This document shows, in pieces, positions 31,416 to 42,460 of a stretch of 64,000 nucleotides of DNA (positions within the stretch are counted from its first letter, which is position 1; every line of letters begins with the position of its first letter). Source of the DNA: Vanessa cardui (lineage: Eukaryota; Arthropoda; Insecta; Lepidoptera; Nymphalidae); the NCBI RefSeq assembly GCF_905220365.1, contig NC_061130.1, positions 10,671,501-10,735,500 of the forward strand, written 5' to 3'. The notes beneath the pieces were generated by a model. That model was not told where the DNA came from and ran no database searches. It saw only the letters and a list, made by a program, of their open reading frames with translations. Made by a program: the position numbers and the translations under genes.

Positions 31416-34400
31416 ATTTTTTATTTTCCTTTCGCTTTTTGGATTTTTATTATTGTTTAGTCAATAACCACCAAATTTAATCAATTTATACCACATAATA
31501 TAATAATATACAACACGTAATACTCACTAGTACAAAAGTAAACAATACCTAAACTTGAATATATATTTAAAGCAATAATTAATTTGACTCCATACCAATA
31601 TAATTTCAGCTGGTAACCACGTAGCCTTCCTCGCATTTGTCCCGAGGGCCCTGTAAACATAAGTAAGCTTGTCTGTCAAAGTGACGCCTGCCAGTGACCG
31701 CAAGAACCGCTTTAGGCGAGTTGACCCTTGGGTCTTGGTGTCTTAAGAAGCGTTCCTTTTGACACGTGTCTAGTACAAGCGGCGAGCTTTTAGCTGTTCA
31801 AAATATTAAAGACATTTTAGCGTTAAACTCTTTTATTTAAAATACATACAGCAATAAGTATGTCACAAATATCAATCTTATTTAAACTAATGAAAAAGAA
31901 AACATTGGTACTGATTTATCTTTTTTTAACACGTACTGGTTTTTTTCGGAAAAAAAAATCTTTGTTCTTTTTTTACATCTTATACGATAAAATATATAGG
32001 TACCTACAATATTTTTTTTTGTTCATTTTTAAATGTTCAAATATTAACGGTAACCGTGTCTTAATATAACGCTTATATCTCTTCACATAAACATAATTCC
32101 TTGTCCACTATCATTCACGCCTCTTCAATTAATTCGCCCTAAGAAGGAATTTATTAATCAAAAAGTTCTAAATCTTCAATTAAATAAGCGGTTAGTCTAG
32201 AATTTTGGTAATAATAATTATTTCTGTAACATAAATTAATTAAATATCTATTGAGCAAGACTGTTCCGAATCTTATTTAAAATGCAAATGTAAAATTGTT
32301 TTACAAAAAAAAACAAGTTTCCCCAGCGATTATTATGACTGCAAAGTTTCAATAACTTAAGTTTAGTGGTCGTCAGTCGAGAACGGAACCCACCTTGTAA
32401 TAAGTTCCTCGTGTTTTATAAACTAATAAAAACTTGTAGATGAGTCAATTGCTTCTTGATAACTTTACTTCTTGTTATAAAAACAATTATATAAAAATAG
32501 CTTTGATAGCATGGTAAATTTTATGTTTGAAGTTTTAAAATGTTATAAAAAAATAAGTACTTTGACGATATAAAGCAAAGCGTTTACTCATGAGGATTTA
32601 GCAGATTTCAGACAAGGCGACTATTTATGAAGAACACTAGTTTATTTTCACGCTCTCACAACGACCCACGTTAAGAGTTCAGCCGCAGGTTTTCGTGCAT
32701 TTCGAGGCACGGGAATGTAGGCACTGCCTTTTTCCAAACGCCGAGTTGCTATTACGAATAGTCTTGACGAAAAAATCATAATACTTCGGTATCTGCAGAC
32801 TCAGGCAAAGGCAAAGCTGATTTTAATTTTAAATACAAGATAACAACACTAAAGAAAAAAAATTATAGTTCTTGCGTTGCGCTTGAACAATAAGCGATAT
32901 CCTTAGATGTCATCAAAAAAAATTTCAAAGCTGAGTAACCTTCTGTAACATTCTGAAGAATTACAAATTTAGGAATATCCAGCTTTTTCAGTGGGTTGTC
33001 ATGTTTAAAACAACCGTTTTACTTAACGTTTTAAACTATACCGACAGTATTTAAATCTTGTAAAGATTGAAATCTCCGCAACGTGATTCATTTGGTTAAA
33101 CGTTTTATGAGAATATTTATTTTAGGTATTATTGCATTACAGCCTTTAATATTCAAAACATAAGTATTAAGGTTGTTTATTTTAACGTATAAATTGTTAC
33201 CAAGAGATTTCAGTTTGTACAAATTTAATCAGCCCCCGGCGATTATGTAGATGTGCTAATGAATGGATTTGCTTACGTTCGAATTAGGCGAATCGACAAC
33301 CGTCTGAATATTCTATGAAATGTAAATATTTTTCAATACAAAATCGTATGGCAGTTATTAATTACTCTCGATAAAATCACGATTAGTAAATTCAAGAAAA
33401 GTTTTGTTTACGGATAGTAGAAGGATATAAATAATCCTCCGTCCATAAGTGATAACCATATAAAAATCCCTTTGGTAGCTGTTCAATTTATATAACGCGG
33501 CTAATTTGTAGTATTTTAGTGTAATCTTCATACCTTTACCTATTTTATAGGTAACCTAATTAATTGATCCGTAAGTAAACAAATAGTAGCTTCTGAATTG
33601 CGCCTCGTAAGCCAAACGAATATAAACAAAGACGAAGTTAAATAGACAAAATCAAAAAAAGTAAATTAATGAAAATCAATATATACTTCATTCAAGTAGA
33701 TTTTTACAAGTACTTTTGAATTGTCATTTTACAAACTGTATTAAGTGAAGCTGCCATTGGCTCGGAATGTAGATTCTATGGAAAAGTGTCTGAAAGTGAT
33801 TCAGTATCTAGGTACTCTTTTTTAACATTTCAAGTACAAAGTTGTGTATGTTAAAAATAATTGTATACCTATATAATACATAAAATGTGCTGTCTGGAAG
33901 TTAAAAATAATTAGCTCCAAACTTTTTTATCATTTACATAATCTTATATTAATGTATTTTATACAAACGTTTTAAATTTATAAATAAAAAAGGTAAAAAG
34001 TATAAGTGCAAAGAAAATATATATAGACATAGAATCAGACATTTTATATTACACGCGTCGCAATTTAACAAACGTCTGAATGTTTCAGCAATTATTTTAT
34101 ACATACAAAGTTAAAAACATTTCAAAGATCCCAATCGCATTCTTTTTATTTGACAACGTATCAATGTCAACACATTGAGCGCAGATAATTTACCGAGCGA
34201 GAATAACTTTGATCTAATGAAAAGACTATATTTAATCTGTATTAGAAGCATTGTTACAAAGTATAAAAGTAAGTTTGTTAAATAGAAATCATTAATTAAA
34301 AAGAATGAAAGCAATACGTATCTTATTTATGTTTATTTAATTGTGTATAATTTTATTATGAGAGTGGATCGCAATATAAAATTAAGTGAATCCGTGAGTG

Positions 34401-34826
34401 GAACCGTAACTGAATTGAATTATTCAGAGCAAACCAATTAATATCTGCTTGCTCGCTGACCGCAGACGGTATAAGATGGTCCAATTATTCTTGAGGATGG
34501 ACCAGACTGGGCCGAATTGACGTTAGGTACGATTCTTGACCGCCGTCTACGGGAAACGAGGGTCATTCATTTAGTTTACCCGCCTTGTTAGTGTTGATGG
34601 ATAGGGTTTAATACCACAAACCGCGATATATCGATTTTGCGGTTCGCTGGTGTGGGGTGTAGTTCGCTAGTTCGTATAATTGGAAATTATTCTTATCGTT
34701 TCTTATTTAAAAGTTTATAAGTAAATTGAACTGTGATTTCATTTTAAATTGCTTTCTTTTAATTTGAACTTTTTGGCTACAAATTTTTAAAATTGTATTT
34801 ATATAATACGTCACTTATTTTTTGCA
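31416..34826. other. Unassigned AT-rich intergenic sequence
   Basis: 3.4 kb without a convincing ORF. GC-richer non-repetitive patches near 31600-31770, 32640-32770 and 34440-34580 could be conserved elements, but nothing proves it. Confidence 0.5.
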
Positions 34827-34975
34827 CGAGCTGAGATGAGCCAGTGGGTAGAACGTGTACATGTTTATCAGTTATTGCGAGTTCAAATCCAGATATATAC
34901 CACTGAATTTTCATCTCGCGCTCGGCGGTGAATAAAAACAACTGCATCATCAACACTCTCCTTCCTTCCAAAGCA
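34827..34975 (+). repeat. tRNA-derived SINE, truncated and diverged copy
   Basis: Head GAGCTGAGATGAGCCAGTGG and a B-box-like GAGTTCAAATCC are visible, with the body cut short after the CTCGGCGGTGAA block. Same family as the copy 270 bp downstream. Confidence 0.7.
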
Positions 34976-35241
34976 CGTAAAGCCGTAGTTCCTGCGTTTG
35001 AACTTGTTCAGGTCGTGTCGATTCATTCATGCATTCCATAGAATAGAAAGATCATATGCGTGCTCCTTTGTTTGCACATTTTTTGTTGCAGTTCATTATC
35101 AAGGGAGACCTCTCGTCTCCTTTGATAATGAACGCAGTAACTGAAATTGGTGCGGACCAAATCATCATTTTTTTATAGGCATCATTTCTAGTTCTTAAAA
35201 TTAATAATACCGTAATATTAAAACTATTTTTTACATATATT

Positions 35242-35538
35242 TGAGCGGAGATGGCCCATTGGTTAGAACGCGTGCATCTTAACCGATGATTGCGGGTTCA
35301 AACCCTGGCAAGCACCACTGAATTCGTATATTTGAGTTTTTAATTCATCTCGTGCTCGGCGGTGGAATATCAAATATCTTGAGGATAGCTGCATGTGTCT
35401 AATTTCATAGAAATTCTGCCACATTTTTATTCACCAACTCGCATTGGAGCAGCCTGGTGGAATATGCTCCAATCCTTCTCCTCAAAGGGAGAGGAGGCCT
35501 TAGTCCAGAAGTGGAATATTTACAGGCTGTTGATGATA
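35242..35538 (+). repeat. tRNA-derived SINE (plus orientation)
   Basis: A box near 35252-35270, B box GGGTTCAAACCC (35297-35308), full body, and an end at CAGGCTGTTGATGAT. Same family as 1420-1728 with moderate divergence. Confidence 0.88.
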
Positions 35539-35554
35539 TATACACATTATTTTT

Positions 35555-35775
35555 ATGTCATAGGGGGGCAAACAAGCAGGAGGCTGGTGAGGTCACCTGC
35601 TGGAAAGTGATTAATACCGTGGACATCTGTAACACCGGTGGGCTTGCATGTGCGCTACCGGTCTTTAAGGGGTACGTTTTTTTCTTGATGGTTCCCAAGT
35701 CGTATCGGCTCGGAAGAATTGTGGCGAAAGCTGATTTGAACTTGCACGACTCTGCGAGGCAGAAAATATCGATAC
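35555..35775 (+). repeat. Lepidopteran interspersed repeat fragment
   Basis: Opens GGGGCAAACAAGCAGGAGGC and runs through AACACCGGTGGGCTTGCATG and a CTCTGCGAGGCAGAAAATAT end. I recognise the pattern from lepidopteran genomes, probably a LINE 3' end; its class is not certain. Open frames here are not genes. Confidence 0.5.
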
Positions 35776-35913
35776 TTGTAAATTAAGTAAATAAGTGCCA
35801 TTAAAATCAATGACGACAGAGTGACGATACAAAAGCAAACATAAAAGTATTCTTAGTTTTATATTCTTTTTATTAACAAACAATCTCATAAAACATTATG
35901 TTGTCGTGTTTTA

Positions 35914-36100
35914 TTGATGGATAGGGTTTAATACCACAATCTGAGTTACATTTGGCCCTTGGAGTAGTAGTGCAAAATGCTTCAGTACAAGTATAAAACC
36001 TCGCCTTATTTCTTTCACTGGACAGGAGAGCTGGTTCGTTTTTAGCCTAAAGGATCGGGAAGTGCTGCTAGCATTCTTTCCACCATTCCACGCGGTCAAT
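35914..36100 (-). repeat. Unclassified repeat sharing an exact 26-mer with 34594-34619
   Basis: TTGATGGATAGGGTTTAATA plus six more bases is identical at 34594-34619 and 35914-35939. The rest of this 190-bp segment is GC-richer than its flanks and has the character of a decayed interspersed repeat. Confidence 0.45.
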
Positions 36101-36699
36101 ATTTATTCAGTTACTATTTTCAATTTATATTTGAATATATTTAATTTATTATCATATAATATAATATTTGCTATATGTTTCTCAGTCAATTTATATTTAA
36201 AATATTGTAAATATATTGTATAAGGACATTTAAATGCAACAGTGCAACTAAACTGGCTATATGCAAGGAAATTGAACCATAATCATTGACTGTGCGACTC
36301 CCCAATCCTTAGCAATAAAGGCCAAATAAAAACACTTCGATATCGAAACGGATTTGCCACGATATTGAATTCAAAATCCTTTGATGATACGGTTATAACA
36401 CTCGATGAATTTAACTAAACGTCTCGATACGGCATAAAAATAAACGATACTTTCTGTTATTTAAATGTCTTATTTAGTTCTTATTTATATGTCTGTTACT
36501 ACCTTTTATTATTTTTAACGTACGTCCTCTTTATTGGATATAAGATAAATACTGTAATGCTATTGGTTTAGTAAATGATATTCAATAAAAGTCGGGCGTA
36601 TGTGTCAATGATTTCTTAATAATCTGCATTTATAAGGTTGGAAGTTTATTGTTTCCTTGCCTTCTTGATCAGAAATAACTTAAGGTCCTACGCTTGATA
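36101..36699. other. AT-rich intergenic sequence
   Basis: About 600 bases with no recognisable gene, RNA or repeat family. Confidence 0.5.
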
Positions 36700-36840
36700 C
36701 CCTCTCTATATTGCCAATGCACCACAAACCCTGGTAACCAAGATATTACGTCCCTTGTGCCTGCAGTTACACTGTCTCACTTCCCCTTCAAACCGGAACA
36801 AGACAGTAGTGCGAACGGCTGTTCGAAGGTAGGATATTTG
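36700..36840 (+). repeat. High-copy lepidopteran repeat fragment (copy 2)
   Basis: ATTGCCAATGCACCACAAAC, then TTGTGCCTGCAGTTACACTG and CCCCTTCAAACCGGAAC, as in the other copies at 20993, 42345 and 47570. Confidence 0.65.
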
Positions 36841-37447
36841 ATATACGATATTTTTTAAGAAAATAAGAACGAATTCGTTCATCGTTCGTTTCAATAATAT
36901 AAACTTAGTTTTTAAATAAAGTTGTATGACATTTTATAAAAATAGTGTACAAGCGTAAAATATAAGACTTACTTCAAAGATAGACAAAATAAAACATTAT
37001 CGCAACGATTAGTTTATTTATTAACAGAGTGTTTTATGTTTGTTCGCATTGAAAGCAACACTTTACACTGCTACATATATTATAACGATTGATAAATTAC
37101 GTTTTACAACGATTCCTTTACGACCTGTGCAAGCGGGTGGCAATTTGACTAAAATAGTTAACCGCGATCAGAGACGTGGCGTCGCGCCAACTTTTTACGA
37201 CATAATATCTATAATATGCCTCCAAGTACTAAACTTGCATTTTAATATCAGCCGCCAGAATAGTTACACAACCCTGACGTTTTGTAGAAATTATACATAC
37301 GAACATCTTAGCTCCCAAGGTTGGTGATGCATTGGCGATAAGGAATATTTAATATATCGTACAGCGTCATTGTCCTTGGCTGTTGGTGACCGATTATCAA
37401 CAGATGGCACTTTTGTTCGAGGGCCAACCTAAGCGCCAATCCTTTAT
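36841..37447. other. Unassigned sequence
   Basis: AT-rich. The 95-codon plus frame at 37040-37327 has no recognisable domain and is probably chance. Confidence 0.5.
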
Positions 37448-37743
37448 AACAACAACCTGTAAATTCCCACTGCTGGGCTAAAGGCCTCCTGTCCCTTTGA
37501 GGAGGAGGTTTGGAACATATTCCACCACGCTGTTCCAATGCGGATTGGTGGAATGCACATGTGGCAGAATTTCTATGAAATTTGTCCCATGCAGCTATCC
37601 TCACGATGTTTTCCTTCACCGCTGAGCACGAGATGAATTATAAAGACAAATTAAGCACATGAAACAGCGGTGCTTGCCTGGGTTTGAACCCGCAATCATC
37701 GGTTAAGATGCACGCGTTCTAACCACTGGGCCATCTCAACTCC
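37448..37743 (-). repeat. tRNA-derived SINE, copy on the minus strand
   Basis: Head at 37743, B box on the minus strand at about 37680-37691, body and AAC/GTT tail at 37448. Close to the 1420-1728 copy. Confidence 0.88.
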
Positions 37744-38075
37744 TATATAAACTATCCTGTATAAACTAATAAAATCCCAAATAGTAATATTTGAATGAAA
37801 ATCTATTTACATAGTTTAAATTCAGTCGCATATATATGATATAGCTATCCTTCACTCGCACGCTTCACTGGGCATTAAATAAAAAAAGGAATAAGAATTC
37901 AAAAAAGGCATAACCTATACCTATCTCCGGATCATTGGTTATGGTCACATACCGATACGTTCAGTGGTTTTCATGTCTGTAGGAAAAAAATTCTGACGTC
38001 ATTCGAAAATCATATCGTATGTAGTTCTTCGGTACGTGTTTACGTCACTGAACTATAATGACTAGACAGATTTTC
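37744..38075. other. Spacer with a worn Helitron-like 3' end
   Basis: 37855-37880 (CTCGCACGCTTCACTGGGCAT) resembles the CCCGCTTCGCTGGGCATT hairpin at 22265-22292, the 3' end of the canonical Helitron. No CTRR terminus is intact. The rest is unassigned. Confidence 0.35.
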
Positions 38076-39736
38076 AACCGACTTCCAAAAGGAGGAGGTT
38101 ATCAATTCGTCTGTATTTTTTTTTTTTATGTTTGTTACCTCATAACTTTTCACTGGGTGGACCGATTTTGATAATTTTTTTTTGTTTGAAAGGTAGTGCT
38201 TCCCGTGGGGTCCCATTTTTTTTTAATTTTTTTCCGATGATGGTATCCATATGAAAACGACATAAGTCTTAAATTTGCATTATGTATATGCGCGACAAAT
38301 AGGTGAATAACTGAAAATCACGTTAACCAATTTTGATAATTCTTTTTTTATTATAAAATATATACTTCAAGGGTAAATTGTTGAAAGTTTGGTAAGGTTC
38401 TGAGCACAGGATCCATGACAAAGTAACGGAACGGAAGGGAACAATTCTGAGGAGCACGTTAGCGATACTCAGTCGAATCTTTTATTTATAGATTATTTGG
38501 ATATTTGAGTCACCTTCCGTAATGTGGTTATGTTTATGTAATTAACATTGTCGAATATTATAATCAACTAGCTACCCACCCCGGCTTCGCACGGGTGCAA
38601 TACTGATACAAAATATACTACAGAATTTGTTTATTTACGACATCACATCGCAAACTTCTAAAATTATCAGTGTTTGTTTACTATATTGTTCATGTATTAT
38701 ATACACAAACCTTCCCCTTGAATCACACTTCATCTTTTAAAAAAAACCGTATCAAAATCCGTTGCGTAGATTTAAAGATATAGGGACAGAGAAAGCGACT
38801 TTGTTTTATACTATGTAGTGATGGAACTCCTATACGGCTCGCAGTTAGGGTGCGATATGGGGCAGAATTTCTTACTATCTTTAATCAAATTTTGTGTATG
38901 TGATGTGATGTCATATGATGTACGAAATATAGTTGGTCTTTTTCAAAGTTTTTTTGCTGAGTTCGATTACAGCTCTTTCGAGGGATCCTTGTAGTTTACG
39001 CCGCGTGACGTATTAAATCCGCATTTTCGAAAGTCTATTTTTGCTTTAGTCGCAAGTTTCCTTTGAAATTGTCCTCGAAGTAGTTTCTGACACATATAAA
39101 TGGAACGCTTAATCTATCTATATTAAAAAAATTAGTTAGTCAACATCAGCTTCACTTAAAATCAAAAAATAAATAAAAATTTTAACAAAAAGAAAAACCG
39201 ACTTCAAACAAAACACTATTTAAAACAAATGAATATGCACGAAAAAGTATTAGAAATAATTGTGTATTCAACATATTTTTTAGAGTCTTCCTAAGTTAAA
39301 TGAAATGAAAAATATTAGACTACTTAAAAGTCGATTAACGATTATATCATGTAGTTATAATTATTGTTATATTTGGAGTCGGTGTCAGCCAATAAAACCC
39401 TACAGTATATCTATCAAAAAACAATACGAGAATACTTTAACAAATATGTTTTTTACAAATTACCTTTTACACAATAATATACTGGATCAATCAAGGGGCT
39501 CGTATCGCTTCTTTCTTTGATTGTTGGGGCAAGGGCACCGTGGCTGACACCGGCTCCAAATATACCAATAACTATAACTACATTATATAATCGTTAATCG
39601 ACTTTTAAGTAGTCTAATATTTTTCATTTCATTTAACTTAGGAAGACTCTAAAAAATATGTTGAATACACAATTATTTCTAATACTTTTTCGTGCATATT
39701 CATTTGTTTTAAATAGTGTTTTGTTTGAAGTCGGTT
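38076..39736 (+). repeat. Family X repeat, copy b (uninterrupted reference copy)
   Basis: Opens AACCGACTTC (38076) and ends GAAGTCGGTT (39727-39736), an inverted 10-mer. The middle aligns with 1-885 (minus) and with 50385-50622 joined to 59100-59900. At 38340-38352 it reads straight through a T-run at the point where the third copy holds the 8.5-kb Helentron. It contains the 215-bp hairpin module (38585-38820) and ends in a long fold-back structure. Confidence 0.75.
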
Positions 39737-39764
39737 TTTCTTTTTGTTAAAATTTTTATTTATT
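39168..39764. repeat. Fold-back structure with arms of about 225 bp
   Basis: 39168-39392 is the reverse complement of 39541-39764 with only a few mismatches, around a 148-base loop. One arm and part of the loop recur at 59907-60170. The RNA or single-strand DNA could form a very long hairpin. A 71-codon frame across the loop is not a gene. Confidence 0.9.
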
Positions 39765-41004
39765 GATTATTTTTTTCGTGTCTTGGTTGTTGTCAAATGA
39801 ATCCGCTAGATGGTACTGCGATACATTCCATATTACTCCTCGTAACATCAAGAAAAATTGAAAACATACTTTCTAGTACTAATTATACTTTCTAGTATTA
39901 ATTGTAAAAGTTATATATTAGAATGTATTATTTATTAAAAAGTGTTAAAAATGTTACTTAATGTTCTGTTGATAGATTTTGTACACTGTTTATTGCAAAT
40001 GTGAATTTAGTTTTAGTTTTCTAGTTAAAAGTGGAGCCGCTAATATATTTTTTGACATTGACTTTTGCAGAGAACAGCAAATATTAGGCTATAACAATAA
40101 CGCCGCGTAACTTAATCCTTATGAATAAATAACTAATAACGCTTGTGTTCATGGAGGAGGTTTCTTTTACGAGGGAAAACGGCCTGTTATTTTTCTTAAT
40201 CCGCAATCAGAGTACCTACTTTTATTTGGCCGATGGTAGTTCTCAGCGCAATTTTGACTTGAGTGTAAATAAACAGGCTGAAAATAAGAGAAACGGCTCC
40301 ATGTTAATTAGGCAGTAGGGGAACCACCTTGATACTGAAATAAGGACTCTGAGCAAAATTCTATTGCCCGCAACCTCCGTCGCGTTATAGGAGTTGGTCG
40401 ACAGATATCCTGAATATAAATAGTTTATATTTTCCTTTGGGCTTCGATCTACTTCATACCAAATTTCATTAAATTCAGTTCTGTGGCTTGACAAATATGA
40501 CAGACAGACAGATAGAAAGAGTTATTTTCGCATTCATATATATATATTTGTATATATTTTGCTAAGTGTAAATGTTAGGTCCTAACATATGACATGGTGG
40601 CGTTTTATGCGGAAGGAATTTTTCTCCAAAAAAAGATATTTTAGATCAAAATGGTCAGTACGACAAGTTTTTATAAAATTATGCTTTTAATGTTTTCCTG
40701 GGCGGTTATGCGTGAGTCGTATTCTAGTTGTACCACTCTCTGAGCATTTAATCTACCGCTAAACTTCAATTAATATATCCCTTTATCAAACTAAATTGCA
40801 CTTAATGGAAGACCGTAAGCTATATTCTTGAATTAACTCGTATTTATAACCTGTTTTTTACATAATAAAAACATTTTAGAGTAATTGACCGATCCATAAG
40901 GAATAACACCTTATGATTAAACATTTATAAATATTTAACTTTTATATGCCAACTATCTTTGAAAGTATGGCAACACTGCAGTTAAAAACGGTTATCTGTC
41001 TTTT
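39765..41004. other. Intergenic, with a Helitron-like fragment at 40400-40555
   Basis: 40400-40555 has the CATACCAAATTTCATTAAAT and GACAGACAGACAG blocks that adjoin Helitron 5' ends in Lepidoptera, here in the reverse direction and degenerate. The rest is unassigned AT-rich DNA. Confidence 0.4.
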
Positions 41005-41255
41005 TCGTAAGTAGGCTAGCATATGGTTTACCTGATGATAAGTTATTACCACCCATTAGGCATCACTAGACATTAGCACTTTAAAAAATCTTAACAATTC
41101 CTTACAACGTAGGGAACGTAATACGTCATACACCTTGGAAACTTAAAGAAATATAATATATTGATATTTGTTATTTTTATGTAAAATATGTGACTAATAC
41201 TAAGAATAAGTGGCTGGTACCTAACTACCTCGGGGGATTTGCACAAAGCCATCAA
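41005..41255 (+). repeat. High-copy lepidopteran repeat fragment (copy 3)
   Basis: CCTGATGATAAGTTATTACC, then an ACAATTCCTTACAACG block and a GGTACCTAACTACC end. The same family as 47570-47800 but heavily worn, with the middle altered. Confidence 0.45.
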
Positions 41256-42243
41256 GTTAAATTATTATTATTAATTACCTTGCCCCACGATGTTTTCTGA
41301 TAAACTGCATCTGACCTGGTATTAGATACAAATTATAGTCACTAATCATGCACAAGAAAGGTCGGTAGTACTTCCTTGGTTATGTAACCGTGACCTATGT
41401 TTAAGATCTATGTTATATCTACTATTTAGTCCCACTCTTTATAATTTTTATTTAATTTATTTCTGAGATATTTTCGTTGCTTCGGCAGCAGTAGTTAAGG
41501 TGTCTACAAAGAATCATCCCCGTAAATACCAAACTAATGGTAACCCTAATTTGAACCGAAGTTGCAGAGTCGGGCTAACTCTTGAATCCGTAATCGTTGC
41601 ACCCTTCCTTGTAATGTCACTGCTTTTAAGGGATCGTCAAGACGCTGTCACTAATTAGAGATTGTTTAAATATTAAGTTATACCATTTGTATGTGTATAT
41701 TTTTTCTCGTATAATGGCAAGTTAGCAAAACTTACCCTCGGGTAATACAGGTATAATAAAATTGTATATTTATTAACTAAAAAAGACTAAATTTTTAAAA
41801 TAATCTTATTATTCATTAAAATAATAGTTTTTAAAAAAATAACGTTTGAATTTAGACTCTAATTCCATCACAGGACACTAATTATTGATATTATAAAAAC
41901 AGATTGATTTTATAAAAACAGTATTGCAACTATGCACGATTCTTTCCGTTTCTTCTCGCTGGACGCTGCTTTCCAAAACGTACGACCGTTTATTTGAATT
42001 ATCGATACCCTATTATTCAAATAAAGATGATTCAAAACCGCTTCATTGTGAAGTTTACTTGAATAAAATTGAATTGACTTGATTTGATTTGTTCAACGTT
42101 GCACTGCCAACTGTTGGATAAAAATATTGTACCTACTATATTGCGTGTGTATTCTGTAATGAAAGTTTTTGTTTGTGTAACAATATAATGATTATTATAT
42201 AATTTATATATTAATCAGCAGTGTCCTCAACGCTAGATATATC
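41256..42243. other. Unassigned AT-rich sequence
   Basis: No ORF or repeat recognised. Confidence 0.5.
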
Positions 42244-42281
42244 CCTTATTTGTTTTTAAATCCCTTTAAAAACAAATAAGG
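42244..42281. repeat. Perfect 17-bp inverted repeat with a 4-base loop
   Basis: CCTTATTTGTTTTTAAA, TCCC, TTTAAAAACAAATAAGG. A strong hairpin in either strand; no T-tract terminator role is expected in this genome. It lies just upstream of a high-copy repeat. Confidence 0.9.
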
Positions 42282-42344
42282 CCTGTTCTTGTTAATTCTC
42301 AATAACTTTATTACTACTTAAATTGTCCTTTCGCTGAAAACTTA

Positions 42345-42460
42345 TAACTAAGATGTTATGTCCCTTGTGTCTGCAATTACGTTGACTCACCCCTTCAACC
42401 GAAACACGCCGATACAAAGTATTACTGTTTATCGGTAAAATAAGTAATGAGTTGGCAATT
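42345..42460 (+). repeat. High-copy lepidopteran repeat fragment (copy 4)
   Basis: ACTAAGATGTTATGTCCCTT then CCCCTTCAACCGAAAC, in the same order as copies at 36700 and 47570. Confidence 0.6.
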
